In this document: positions 55,554 through 64,000 of the stretch, piece by piece
Layout: each line of letters opens with the position of its first letter
Numbering within the stretch: position 1 is the stretch's first letter
Assembly: GCF_007655005.1 (NCBI RefSeq)
Contig: NZ_SZVW01000015.1
Coordinates: 62,001 to 126,000, forward strand
Length of the DNA stretch: 64,000 nucleotides
Source of the DNA: Streptomyces tibetensis
Lineage (GTDB): Bacteria > Actinomycetota > Actinomycetes > Streptomycetales > Streptomycetaceae
Direction: 5' to 3'
Position numbers and translations under genes: made by a program
The notes under the pieces: generated by a model
What the model was told of the DNA's origin: nothing
The model's database searches: none
The model's input: only the letters and a program-made list of their open reading frames with translations

Positions 55554-56746
55554 TCGTCCGACGCCCGATCTCCCGAGCGGCGGGCCAGCCTGCGGCCCCA
55601 GGCCTGGCCCGGCGCTTCGACGTGGCGGTGGGTGAGTACGCACAGGGGCAACAGGACGACGAAGAAGGCCACTTCGAGCACGTCGTCGTCGTGCCCGCGT
55701 CCGGCGGTGCCGTCGATCACCGCGAGCAGCACCGGATGCACCAGGTACACCGAGTAGCTGACCGCTCCCAGGCCGGTCAGCGGTCGCGGTACGCGCCGGC
55801 CGCGCCATGCCCAACCGGCGGCGAAGGTGAGCACGGCCAGCAGGAACGCCGTGATCCAGCCGCGCCGGGTGAAGTGGTGGCCGTCGCCGTACCGATAGGC
55901 GCTTCCCACGGCACAGACGACCACCAGTACGGCGGTGACCCCTGCGCGGCGCCAGGTGCTCCGCCCTCGCTCGGCACGATGGACCGCGGTCCCGAGGAAC
56001 ATGACGGCGAGGATCACCAGGCCCTCCCACAAGGGGACCGTGCCGTTGAACGCGACCAGCACGAGCCCCAGCGCTCCCCCCAGTACACCCCCGAACACCC
56101 GCGGCACGGGTGAGCCGGAGCTCGCGCAGCAGAGGGCGACGCCCATGGCGATCGACGCGAAGGCGATCAGCGGGCCGGTGCCGACCAGACCGGACAGCGC
56201 GGAAGCCGGCAGCACGGCACCCGCCGTCGCGCTCACTCCGGCGAGGACCGCCAGGACCACCGCGACCGCCGCGGACCGCTGGTGCAGCCGGACCGTGAAG
56301 AGCGCGACGACCAGCAGGTAGAAGCACATCTCGTACGACAGCGTCCAGAGGACGAGCAGGACGTTGGGCGTCCCCAGCAGCTCCTGGAGCATCGTGACGT
56401 GTGCGACGGCCACGGTGAGCGTGCTCTGCGAGCCGACGTCGCGCAGCTCGGTGAGCCCCAGGACGTCGACGGCGAGCAGCGCCGCGACGACGACCGCCCA
56501 CAGCGGGTACACCCGGAAGACCCGCCCGATCCAGAACGTCCGCACACAGCCCCGGCGTTCCAGCGACGCCGGGATGATGTACCCGCTGACCAGGAAGAAC
56601 ACCATGATGCCGTAGCGGCTGGTGTTGAACTGAGGCATCAACTCCGCTCGGAGGCCCGGCATGAAGGTGTGCGAGGAGTGGTCGAACACCACGACGAGGG
56701 CGGCGAGTCCGCGCAGCGCGTCGAGCCAGCCCAACCGCGCGCTCAC
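55490..56746 (-). CDS. Acyltransferase 3 family membrane protein
   Basis: 418 residues from GTG 56746, overlapping the next upstream gene stop (GTGA). Begins LGWLDALRGLAALVVVFDHS, the acyltransferase-3 start with RxxAxxxVxxxH, followed by about ten membrane helices (FFLVSGYIIPASLERRG, LWTLSYEMCFYLLVVALF, GAVSYSVYLVHPVLLAVID). These enzymes O-acylate sugars, lipids or antibiotics. The role here is unknown. It is the third gene of the sigma-factor unit and overlaps paaE antisense. Confidence 0.85.
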   Translation of the reverse strand: MSARLGWLDALRGLAALVVVFDHSSHTFMPGLRAELMPQFNTSRYGIMVFFLVSGYIIPASLERRGCVRTFWIGRVFRVYPLWAVVVAALLAVDVLGLTELRDVGSQSTLTVAVAHVTMLQELLGTPNVLLVLWTLSYEMCFYLLVVALFTVRLHQRSAAVAVVLAVLAGVSATAGAVLPASALSGLVGTGPLIAFASIAMGVALCCASSGSPVPRVFGGVLGGALGLVLVAFNGTVPLWEGLVILAVMFLGTAVHRAERGRSTWRRAGVTAVLVVVCAVGSAYRYGDGHHFTRRGWITAFLLAVLTFAAGWAWRGRRVPRPLTGLGAVSYSVYLVHPVLLAVIDGTAGRGHDDDVLEVAFFVVLLPLCVLTHRHVEAPGQAWGRRLARRSGDRASDDQVSKSTVSSSDTGNDWQVRT

Positions 56747-57276
56747 CGGGCGCAGGGCCTCACCTCGTAGTGCTCGATCTCGTCCCGGGGCACCGGCTCG
56801 CCCCAGGAGTTCTTGATCACCAGCGTGCTGCCCCGGCGCAGGGTGACGGGCCAGGCGCGGATGGGGTCGCCCTGGGCGGTGAGGACCATCACCCGGGGGA
56901 TCTCCCGCGGACTGCACACGTCCCCGGGAGCGACCACGTTCACCCGGATGCCCCACGGGCGCACGCGCTCCGCGAGTTCCAGCTGGTCGTGGATGCCGAA
57001 GCCGCTTGTCCTGACGGTGAGTTCGACACTGCCGTCGTCGTGGCGTTCCGCCGCGAACGCGCCGGAGTCGGCGGGCGAACCGGGCACCGCCACCGTGGCG
57101 GCCCACGCGGCCGCGCAGGCCGCCACCACCACCGCGATCCGCCGCGGGGCGAACCGGCGGCGCACGGAAGCCGTCGCCCCGCCCACGTCGTCCGCCCCGG
57201 ACCCCGCCGCCCGCAGGGCGATCTCCCCCTTGAGCTCAGTGAGCAGCCGGTCCTCGAACGTCGTCCTCGCGCTCAT
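56743..57276 (-). CDS. Membrane protein downstream of a sigma factor, possible anti-sigma regulator
   Basis: 177 residues. A basic cytosolic N-terminus (FEDRLLTELKGEIALRAAG) is followed by one membrane helix (IAVVVAACAAAWAATVAVPG) and an outside domain of about 115 residues with two cysteines (CSPREIPRV and CAR at the end). This layout fits a regulator of the sigma factor encoded just upstream, whose stop it overlaps. No zinc-binding anti-sigma HxxxCxxC motif is seen, so the role is only inferred. Confidence 0.7.
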   Translation of the reverse strand: MSARTTFEDRLLTELKGEIALRAAGSGADDVGGATASVRRRFAPRRIAVVVAACAAAWAATVAVPGSPADSGAFAAERHDDGSVELTVRTSGFGIHDQLELAERVRPWGIRVNVVAPGDVCSPREIPRVMVLTAQGDPIRAWPVTLRRGSTLVIKNSWGEPVPRDEIEHYEVRPCAR

Positions 57277-57878
57277 GCTTCCCCCCTCGCCACGTACACC
57301 AGCGATGCCTCCGCCGTCCGGTCGGTCCGGCAGTCCGCCTCCTCGCGCAGCGCCTTGCGCGCCCGATGCAGCCGGACCCGGGCCGTGACCTGGCGGATGC
57401 CCAGCGCGGCCGCGGCCTCGGTGACCGTGAGCTGGTCGACCGCGATCAGCTCCATGACGGCCCGCTCACCCTCGGGGAGTCGCTCCAGCGCGGCAAGGAC
57501 GCGCCGCCCGGGGCTCTCCGCGTCGAGCTTGTCCTCGATGCGGGCGATGTCGTCGGGCTCCAGCAACCGCCGCCCGCAGACGCGCCGATCGCGTTCGCTC
57601 TCCCGGGCGATCCGGCGGCGCTCCGACGACACCACGTTGCGGGCGATGCCGTACAGCCATGCGGTCTCGCTGCCGAGGTGCGGCCGGTACGTGCCGGCCG
57701 AGTCGAGGACGGCGAGGAAGATCTCGGCCGTCAGGTCGGCCGCCGTGTGCGGGTCGTCCACCCGGCGGGCGACGAAGCGCAGCACCGCGTCGACGTGACG
57801 CCGGTAGAACTCCTCGAAGAGCCGCGGGTCGCCGAGCGCCGCAGCGGACCCGCCCCGTAACCGTTCCGCGTCGTCCAC
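57273..57878 (-). CDS. ECF-type RNA polymerase sigma factor
   Basis: 201 residues from GTG 57878, after AAGGGGAC. Region 2: RLFEEFYRRHVDAVLRFVAR, AADLTAEIFLAVLDSAGTY and TAWLYGIARNVVSSERRRIA; region 4: RLPEGERAVMELIAVDQLTV, EAAAALGIRQVTARVRLHRA. No extra C-terminal domain. It probably directs transcription of its own unit with the membrane protein and the acyltransferase. The signal is unknown. Confidence 0.92.
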   Translation of the reverse strand: MDDAERLRGGSAAALGDPRLFEEFYRRHVDAVLRFVARRVDDPHTAADLTAEIFLAVLDSAGTYRPHLGSETAWLYGIARNVVSSERRRIARESERDRRVCGRRLLEPDDIARIEDKLDAESPGRRVLAALERLPEGERAVMELIAVDQLTVTEAAAALGIRQVTARVRLHRARKALREEADCRTDRTAEASLVYVARGEA

Positions 57879-57940
57879 GCGTGTCCCCTTCTCGTCGGCA
57901 GGTGCCTGTCACTCGTTCTTGGAACGGGACGGGAGAAGCG

Positions 57941-59590
57941 TTACAGGGGATGCGCTCCCCGGTCGGCGCGCAGCACCCGCAACGCCGTGAGCGCCACGTG
58001 GAGCTCCGTGCGGCGGTCGCCCGATTCGAGGTCGGTGTCGAGGAGGCGTTCGATGGCGCGCAGGCGCTGGTACATGGTCTCCCTGGACAGGCCCCCGCGA
58101 CGGGCCGCCGTCGTCTTGTTGCCGGCCGCGTCGAGGTAGTGGCCCAGGGTCGTCAGCAGGTCGGTGCCGTGCCGGGTGTCGTGGTCGATGAGCCGGCCCA
58201 GTCGGCGTTCGGTGTAGTCCTGGATCCTGGTGTCCTCGCGCAGCGCGTACAGCAGCCGGCTCAGGTCGACGTCCGGCAGCTCGTGGAAGGAACGGTCCGC
58301 GGGCAGGGCCTGGCCGGGCGGGGTGGCCTCTATGACCCGGGCCGCCTCCCGGAAGGAGCGTGGCGTGTCGGCGAGGTCCGCCACCTCCGAGCCGACACCG
58401 ACGATCGCCGCCGGGGCCAGAGCCAGCGCGGTGCGGCTCAGCCGTTCGGCCACGGGGCGCCAGGGCTGGGCCGGGCGCAACGCCAGCAGGACACCGATGC
58501 GGCCGGGGGAGAGTTCGCCGACCAGGGCCGGGACGCCGGCCGACCTCAGCTCCCGGTGCAGCCGGGTCTCCGGCTCGGCACCCTCCCCGCCGGGCCCCGG
58601 GTCCACGAGGATCGCCAGGAACACACCGGCCTCCGTGGGCAGGCCCAGCGCGGCGCAGCGGGCACGGACGTCCTCGGGGGAGTGGTGGCGCTGCTCCGCC
58701 AGCTCCCGCAGTGCGTTGCGATGGGCCGTGCGCTCCCACGGCGTGGAGTGGATGAGCCGGGCCACGGTCAGCGCCATCGCCGTCCGCTCCAGGACGGTGA
58801 CGTGCTCCGGACCGAAGACCGGGCCGTCGCCGGGCAGCATGGCCAGCCGCCCCCAGCGTTCGCCCTGGTAGGAGACGGGCGCGGTGAGCCAGCCCTCCGG
58901 GCCGCCCACCTCGGTGTGGTCGCCCGGTTCGATCGCCCGGGAGCGCCGCTCCCAGTCCCCGAGCGCCTCCTCCACCGTGCTCCCCGAGGGCTCGCAGATC
59001 AGCGCCTGGTGCACCAGGTTCTCCAGCACGACCGTCCGGCCGCTCATCTCCGCCGCCGCGCGCACCACGTCCTCCGGCCCCGCCCCGCGCAACGTCAGGG
59101 CCGTGAACGCCTCGTGGATCCGCTGGGTGCGGCGCATCGCATCGGCCTGGCTGCCGAGGATCAGGGCGTGCACGACCTGCGTGACCTCGAGGAAGTTGAC
59201 GTCACGGGCCAGGGTGACCAGGGGGAGCCCCCGGGCCCGGCAGGCCTGCACGAGGGCGTCGGGCGGCCGGTGGTAGCGCCGTACGAGTTCGATGACCAGG
59301 GCGGCCGCCCCCACCTCGGTGAGTTCCTCGACGTACCGGCGGACCCCCGCGGCGTCCTCGGGCAGCGGCATGCCCGTGGTCAGGACCAGCTCGCCGCCCT
59401 TGAGGAAGGAGGCGGGGTCCGTCAGCTCGGTGATGTGCACCCAGCGAACCGGCCGGTCCAGCCGGTCCAGCCCCGTGACGACCTGGGGCTGCCCGGCGGC
59501 CAGGACCGGCAGGGCGAGGACGTCGGCGAGGGTCGGCGCACGGCCGGCCGGGGCGGCGTCCGGGCCGGCCGTCGGGGGGTGAGCGTTCAC
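57941..59590 (-). CDS. PucR-family transcriptional regulator
   Basis: 549 residues. N-terminal PucR purine-catabolism-type domain (TLADVLALPVLAAGQPQVVT, HITELTDPASFLKGGELVL), a central GGDEF-like CdaR domain and a C-terminal helix-turn-helix (YLDAAGNKTTAARRGGLSRE, TMYQRLRAIERLL). PucR/CdaR proteins are activators of nitrogen or amino-acid use. It is divergent from the aminotransferase operon with an inverted repeat between them, and likely controls it. Confidence 0.9.
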   Translation of the reverse strand: MNAHPPTAGPDAAPAGRAPTLADVLALPVLAAGQPQVVTGLDRLDRPVRWVHITELTDPASFLKGGELVLTTGMPLPEDAAGVRRYVEELTEVGAAALVIELVRRYHRPPDALVQACRARGLPLVTLARDVNFLEVTQVVHALILGSQADAMRRTQRIHEAFTALTLRGAGPEDVVRAAAEMSGRTVVLENLVHQALICEPSGSTVEEALGDWERRSRAIEPGDHTEVGGPEGWLTAPVSYQGERWGRLAMLPGDGPVFGPEHVTVLERTAMALTVARLIHSTPWERTAHRNALRELAEQRHHSPEDVRARCAALGLPTEAGVFLAILVDPGPGGEGAEPETRLHRELRSAGVPALVGELSPGRIGVLLALRPAQPWRPVAERLSRTALALAPAAIVGVGSEVADLADTPRSFREAARVIEATPPGQALPADRSFHELPDVDLSRLLYALREDTRIQDYTERRLGRLIDHDTRHGTDLLTTLGHYLDAAGNKTTAARRGGLSRETMYQRLRAIERLLDTDLESGDRRTELHVALTALRVLRADRGAHPL

Positions 59591-59701
59591 GGTGCCTCCC
59601 TGCGTGCCCGGTCACTCTGACAAGCGGCGCTGACCTGCGCAAGAGCTGTCCACGGGAGGGGCGGGCGGTGCCCGTGGGGTTCGCAGGTTGACACATCGTC
59701 C

Positions 59702-59739
59702 GGACAACGGGTTCCGGCTGGACAGATCACGCGTTGTCC
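59702..59739. promoter_or_regulatory. Inverted repeat in the PucR/aminotransferase gap
   Basis: GGACAACG (59702-59709) and CGTTGTCC (59732-59739) form an 8-bp perfect dyad with a 22-nt spacer. A TTGACA word lies at 59688-59693. This is the likely PucR operator and promoter region for the aminotransferase operon. Confidence 0.5.
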
Positions 59740-59817
59740 CGTTTCGCGACGGCTCGGATGCTCGGGTACCGGAGCTGAGCCAAGCCACCAGACCTCGTCG
59801 TACGGCCGGGAGACACC

Positions 59818-61086
59818 ATGACCGCACTGTCGCCGCACCTTCGCCAGGCCACGCCCGTCGTGGCCACCCGGGGCGAGGGCGTCCACCTCTACGGTGAGGA
59901 CGGCCGCCGCTACCTCGACTTCACCGCCGGCATCGGCGTCACCAGCACCGGGCACTGCCACCCCGAGGTCGTGGCGGCGGCGCAGGAGCAGGTGGGCACG
60001 CTGATCCACGGCCAGTACACGACCGTCATGCACCAGCCGCTGCGCCGCCTCGTCGACAAGCTGGGCGAGGTGCTGCCGGCCGGTCTGGACAGCCTGTTCT
60101 TCACCAACTCCGGCAGCGAGGCCGTCGAGTCGGCCCTGCGGCTGGCCCGCCAGGCCACCGGCAGGCCCAACGTCCTGGTCTGCCACGGCGGCTTCCACGG
60201 CCGTACGGTCGCCGCCGCCTCCATGACCACCTCCGGCATCCGCTTCCGGTCCGGGTTCTCGCCGCTGATGAGCGGCGTGGTCGTCACCCCCTTCCCGACG
60301 GCCTACCGCTACGGCTGGGACGAGGAGACCGCCACCCGCTTCGCGCTGAAGGAACTCGACTACACCCTCCAGACGATCTCGTCGCCCGCCGACACGGCGG
60401 CGATCATCGTCGAGCCGGTCCTCGGCGAGGGCGGCTACGTCCCCGCCAACCGCGCCTTCCTCGAAGGGCTGCGGGAGCGGGCGGACCGGCACGGCTTCCT
60501 GCTGATCCTCGACGAGGTGCAGACCGGCGTCGGCCGCACCGGCCGCTTCTGGGGCCACGACCACTTCGGCGTCACCCCCGACATCCTGGTCACCGCCAAG
60601 GGCCTCGCCAGCGGCTTCCCCCTTTCCGGCATCGCCGCCTCCGAGGAGCTGATGACGAAGGCCTGGCCCGGCTCGCAGGGCGGCACGTACGGCGCCAACG
60701 CCGTCGCCTGCGCCGCCGCCTGCGCGACACTGGACGTCGTACGCGACGAGAAGCTCGTCGAGAACGCCGAGGCGATGGGCAAGCGGCTCCGCCAGGGTCT
60801 GGAGGCCGTCGCCGACCGCACCCCGGGCATCGGCGACGTCCGCGGCCTCGGTCTCATGCTCGCCACCGAGTTCGTCACCGAGGACGGCAGCCCCGACCCG
60901 GAGACCGCCGCCCGCGTTCAGCGCGCCGCGATCGACGAGGGCCTGCTCCTGCTGCTGTGCGGCGCCTGGAACCAGGTCGTCCGTATGATCCCGGCGCTCG
61001 TGATCGACGAGACCGGCGTCGACGAGGGCCTCCGGGCCTGGGCGAACGCCGTCGAGGCCGGAACCTCGGGAGCGTCGGACCGATGA
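59818..61086 (+). CDS. Class III aminotransferase (4-aminobutyrate transaminase-like)
   Basis: 422 residues. PLP fold type I: YLDFTAGIGVTSTGHCHPEV, FFTNSGSEAVESALRLARQA, GGFHGRTVAAASMTTSG and LILDEVQTGVGRTGRFWGHD, with the PLP lysine in VTAKGLASGFPLS (about Lys261). The GGTYGANAVACAAA block is typical of GabT-like enzymes. It moves an amino group from GABA or a related omega-amino acid to 2-oxoglutarate or pyruvate. It is the first gene of the operon and overlaps the FAD/Fe-S gene (ATGA). A following aldehyde dehydrogenase supports a GABA-type route, but beta-alanine or other substrates are possible. Confidence 0.88.
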   Translation: MTALSPHLRQATPVVATRGEGVHLYGEDGRRYLDFTAGIGVTSTGHCHPEVVAAAQEQVGTLIHGQYTTVMHQPLRRLVDKLGEVLPAGLDSLFFTNSGSEAVESALRLARQATGRPNVLVCHGGFHGRTVAAASMTTSGIRFRSGFSPLMSGVVVTPFPTAYRYGWDEETATRFALKELDYTLQTISSPADTAAIIVEPVLGEGGYVPANRAFLEGLRERADRHGFLLILDEVQTGVGRTGRFWGHDHFGVTPDILVTAKGLASGFPLSGIAASEELMTKAWPGSQGGTYGANAVACAAACATLDVVRDEKLVENAEAMGKRLRQGLEAVADRTPGIGDVRGLGLMLATEFVTEDGSPDPETAARVQRAAIDEGLLLLLCGAWNQVVRMIPALVIDETGVDEGLRAWANAVEAGTSGASDR

Positions 61087-63950
61087 CCACCGCCACCCGC
61101 GACCTGGCGGGTCTTGTGGCCCGTATCGCCGAGCTCGCGCCCGGTCTGCGGGTGGAGACCGGCCCGGGGGCCACCGGCCCCTACGCCTACGACGCCTCCA
61201 ACTACCGTGTGCCGCCGAGGGCGGTGGTCTTCCCGCGGGCCGCCGAGGACGTGGTCGCGGTGGTGCGGGCCTGCCGCGAGACGGGTGTGCCGGTCACCGC
61301 CCGGGGCGGCGGCACGAGCATGGCCGGCAACGCCGTCGGCCCGGGTGTGGTGCTGGACTTCTCCCGGTACATGAACCGGATCCTGGACATCGATCCCGTG
61401 GCGCGCACTGCGCGGGTCGAGGCGGGGGTGGTGCTGGATGCGCTGCGCGGTGCGACGGCGCTGCACGGGCTCGACTTCGGCCCGGACCCGTCCTCGCACA
61501 GCCGCTGCACGCTCGGCGGGATGATCGGCAACGACGCGTGCGGGAACCGGTCGGTGCGCGACGGGCGGACCAGCGGGCATGTGGAGGCGCTGGAGATCGT
61601 GACGGCCGACGGCGTGCGGGCCGTGGCCGACCACGCCGGGCTGCACGCGCTGGACCCGGCCGACGCCGGTGCCGTCGCCCGGCTGGAAGCCGACCTCAAG
61701 CGTCTGGTCGGTGAGAACTTGGCGCTGATCCGGACCGAGCTGGGCCGGATCCCGCGTCAGGTCTCGGGATATCAGTTGCAGCATCTGCTGCCGGAGAACG
61801 GCTTCGACCTGACCCGTGCTCTGGTGGGCACCGAAGGCACCTGTGCGGTCGTCACCGCCGCGACGGTCCGCCTGGTGGCGACCGCACAGGCATCCACCCT
61901 CCTCACGCTCGGCTACGACGACGTGGTCACCGCGGCCGAGGACGTGCCGGAGATCCTGCGCTTCGCGCCCAGTGCGGTGGAGGGCATGGACGAGGCGATC
62001 GTCGCGACCATGCGCGCCCGCCGCGGCCCCGATTCCGTCACCGGCCTGCCCGAGGGCCGGGCCTGGCTGTACGTCGAGCTCGAAGGCGACGACCAGACCA
62101 CCGTGAACGCCCGGGCCGAAGAGTTGCTCGATGCGCTCAAGGCCCTGGGACGGCTGAGCGGTGGCCGGGTCGTGGCGAGCCCGGCGGAGCGGCGTTCGCT
62201 GTGGCGGGTGCGGGAGGACGGGGCCGGACTGGCGGCCCGGCTCGTCGACGGCGGGGAGTCCTGGCCAGGCTGGGAGGACGCGGCAGTCGCCCCGGCGGAC
62301 TTGGCCGCCTACCTGCGCGGTTTCCGCAAGCTGCTCGCCGCCCACGAGCTGACCGGTGTGCTGTACGGGCACTTCGGCGCCGGATGCGTCCATGTGCGGA
62401 TCGACTTCGACATGGCCACGGACGCAGGCCGGACGGTCATGCGCCGGTTCCTGTCGGAGGCCGCCGCGTTGGTTGTCGAGCACGGCGGCACGCTGTCGGG
62501 TGAGCACGGTGACGGACGTGCCCGCAGCGAACTGCTGAAGGTCATGTACAGCCACCGCATGATCGCCGCGTTCGCCGCCTTCAAGAAGACCTTCGACCCC
62601 GAAGGGCTGCTCAACCCCGGTGTCATCGTCGATCCGGCTCCGCTGGACACCGACCTTGCCCTGCGCGAACTACCGCTCGTGGACACGACGTTCGGCTTCC
62701 CGCACGACGAGGACGGCTTCGCCGGTGCCGTGCGTCGCTGTGTCGGGGTCGGCCGCTGCCGCAGTGACGCGGGCGGGGTGATGTGCCCGAGCTACCGGGC
62801 CACGGGCGAGGAGAACGACTCCACCCGCGGCCGGGCCCGCATGCTCCAGGAGATGGTCCGGGGCGAAGCCATCGGCGACGGCTGGCGCTCCACCGAGGTC
62901 AAGGACGCCCTCGATCTGTGCCTGTCCTGCAAGGCCTGCTCCAGCGACTGCCCGGTCGGTGTCGACATGGCTACCTACAAGGCGGAGTTCCTCCACCAGC
63001 ACTACAAGGGCCGCCTACGGCCCCGCTCCCACTACTCCCTCGGCTGGCTGCCCCGGACCTCCGCCCTGGCCGGGTACGCGGCCCGCCCGATCAACCTGCT
63101 GCTGCGCGGACCCCTCGGCACGTTCCTGGCCCGCCTGGGCGGCGTCACCACCAAGCGCAGAATCCCCGCCTTCGCCTCCCGCCGCGCCCTGCGCAAGACC
63201 CTCCGCGCTGCGAAGACCACCGAACCGGCCAAGGCCGTCCTCTTCGTCGACAGCTTCACCCGTGCCTTCCGCCCACAGGTCGCGGGAGCGGCGAGCCGCG
63301 TGCTCGCCGACGCCGGTGTCCCCTGCACCTCGCGGGACGGCCTGTGCTGCGGGCTGACCTGGGTCAGCACCGGCCAGCTCGCCACGGCCCGCAAGATCAT
63401 GGGCCGCACGGTCGCCGCCCTCGACAACGGCGACGACCGGCCGATCATCGTGGCCGAACCCAGCTGCGCCGCAGCCCTCAAACGCGACGTGCCCGAACTC
63501 CTCGGCAGCGAGGCGGCCCGGCGCGTGGCGGACCGCGTGCAGACCTTCACCGGCGCCCTGAGCGACCTGGCCGACCCGGGCTGGACCCCGCCGCCCCTGC
63601 CCGAGAACGTCGTGCTGCAGACCCACTGCCACGAGTACGCCACCTTCAAGGGCCGCCGCCCTGCCGACCTGCTGCGCCGCCTGGGCGTGCGCACGGTGGA
63701 CGAGGCCGAGGGCTGCTGCGGACTCGCCGGCAACTTCGGCTTCGAAGCCCAGCACTACGACACCTCCATCGCCGTCGCCGACCTCGCCCTCACACCGCGC
63801 CTCGACGCACTCGACGGACGACCCGTCATCGCCGACGGCTTCAGCTGCGCCACCCAGATCGACCATCTCGCCGGCGACCAGGACGTCCGCGCCCTGCACC
63901 TCGCCGAACTCCTCGACCCCGCCGCCGATCAACCAGGAGAGACGACATGA
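61083..63950 (+). CDS. FAD and Fe-S oxidoreductase of the YdiJ/GlcD type
   Basis: 955 residues from ATG 61083. FAD domain: GGGTSMAGNAVGPGVVLDFS, GGMIGNDACGNRSVRDGRTS; FAD-linked C-terminal domain: YGHFGAGCVHVRIDFDM, GTLSGEHGDGRARSELL; then [4Fe-4S] motifs CVGVGRCRSDAGGVMCPSY and CLSCKACSSDCPVGVDM, and two CCG-type cysteine motifs (GLCCGLTWVS, GCCGLAGNFGFE). The fusion layout matches YdiJ, described as a D-2-hydroxyglutarate dehydrogenase in E. coli, and D-lactate dehydrogenases. In this operon it may oxidise a hydroxy-acid made from the aldehyde. It overlaps both neighbours. Confidence 0.88.
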   Translation: MTTATRDLAGLVARIAELAPGLRVETGPGATGPYAYDASNYRVPPRAVVFPRAAEDVVAVVRACRETGVPVTARGGGTSMAGNAVGPGVVLDFSRYMNRILDIDPVARTARVEAGVVLDALRGATALHGLDFGPDPSSHSRCTLGGMIGNDACGNRSVRDGRTSGHVEALEIVTADGVRAVADHAGLHALDPADAGAVARLEADLKRLVGENLALIRTELGRIPRQVSGYQLQHLLPENGFDLTRALVGTEGTCAVVTAATVRLVATAQASTLLTLGYDDVVTAAEDVPEILRFAPSAVEGMDEAIVATMRARRGPDSVTGLPEGRAWLYVELEGDDQTTVNARAEELLDALKALGRLSGGRVVASPAERRSLWRVREDGAGLAARLVDGGESWPGWEDAAVAPADLAAYLRGFRKLLAAHELTGVLYGHFGAGCVHVRIDFDMATDAGRTVMRRFLSEAAALVVEHGGTLSGEHGDGRARSELLKVMYSHRMIAAFAAFKKTFDPEGLLNPGVIVDPAPLDTDLALRELPLVDTTFGFPHDEDGFAGAVRRCVGVGRCRSDAGGVMCPSYRATGEENDSTRGRARMLQEMVRGEAIGDGWRSTEVKDALDLCLSCKACSSDCPVGVDMATYKAEFLHQHYKGRLRPRSHYSLGWLPRTSALAGYAARPINLLLRGPLGTFLARLGGVTTKRRIPAFASRRALRKTLRAAKTTEPAKAVLFVDSFTRAFRPQVAGAASRVLADAGVPCTSRDGLCCGLTWVSTGQLATARKIMGRTVAALDNGDDRPIIVAEPSCAAALKRDVPELLGSEAARRVADRVQTFTGALSDLADPGWTPPPLPENVVLQTHCHEYATFKGRRPADLLRRLGVRTVDEAEGCCGLAGNFGFEAQHYDTSIAVADLALTPRLDALDGRPVIADGFSCATQIDHLAGDQDVRALHLAELLDPAADQPGETT

Positions 63951-64000
63951 CCGAGGTACTGACCCAGTTGTTCATCGGCGGGGCCTGGGTGGATGCCGCG
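63947..64000 (+). CDS. Aldehyde dehydrogenase, N-terminus only (runs past window end)
   Basis: Eighteen residues from ATG 63947 (MTEVLTQLFIGGAWVDAA) after AGGAGAG. The 'LFIGGxWVDA' opening is the standard start of NAD(P)-aldehyde dehydrogenases. The gene overlaps the FAD/Fe-S gene stop (ATGA). In a GABA-type operon it would be a succinic semialdehyde dehydrogenase, but the active-site part lies outside the window. Confidence 0.7.
   Translation, partial: MTEVLTQLFIGGAWVDAA

Overview
The window is very GC-rich, with strong third-position GC bias, many GTG starts, ATGA/GTGA stop-start overlaps and repeated families typical of Streptomyces (SpoIIE-type phosphatases, STAS, PucR, PadR, HxlR, ECF sigma, group 1h hydrogenase). 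I read it as a Streptomyces chromosome segment carrying metabolic and signalling genes. No rRNA, tRNA, CRISPR array or complete insertion sequence was seen.

Layout. 0-2.3 kb: a cyclase-family hydrolase (cut by the window edge) coupled to a fumarylacetoacetate hydrolase, with a divergent LysR regulator. 2.4-8.7 kb: a membrane Ser/Thr kinase, an F420/NADP-type reductase divergent from an HxlR regulator, a truncated LacI relic ending in a fold-back hairpin, and an acyl-CoA dehydrogenase behind a PadR regulator with a clear operator; a frameshifted methyltransferase relic lies just upstream. 9.1-20.2 kb: a secreted lysyl-oxidase-like copper protein, a PAS/GAF/SpoIIE/ATPase phosphatase, a PrpF isomerase with an SLC13/MatC transporter and divergent LysR, a secreted GH30 xylanase with two palindromic boxes, and a lipoprotein coupled to an I36-type peptidase inhibitor. 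20.3-29.2 kb: a signalling island with a winged-helix regulator, a STAS protein, a soluble hybrid histidine kinase with seven HAMP-like repeats (two joined by an exact 276-bp tandem duplication), an ANTAR/GAF/PAS/SpoIIE phosphatase and a zinc-ribbon membrane protein.

29.8-46.3 kb: a malic enzyme, then a complete group 1h (actinobacterial high-affinity) [NiFe]-hydrogenase locus. A forward operon encodes an uncharacterised 542-residue protein, HhyS, HhyL, a NifU-like protein, a DUF5947-type protein, two small proteins and HypA. A converging reverse operon encodes HypX, the maturation protease, HypB, HypF, HypC, HypD and HypE. They meet at a 44-nt perfect palindrome that should terminate both. 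Together they build and mature a cytosolic H2-oxidising enzyme in air.

46.5-64 kb: LacI and IclR regulators, a membrane SpoIIE-type phosphatase, the phenylacetate pathway (paaK-paaI divergent from paaABCDE, with two TetR/PaaR-like dyads between), an acyltransferase, a sigma-factor/membrane-protein pair, and a PucR regulator divergent from a class III aminotransferase, a YdiJ-type FAD/Fe-S dehydrogenase and the start of an aldehyde dehydrogenase, which looks like a GABA-type catabolic operon.

The strongest candidates for new biology are the uncharacterised conserved members of the hydrogenase operon, and the expanding HAMP-array kinase with its linked phosphatase and STAS protein. All functions are assigned by reading motifs by eye; no database search was possible.
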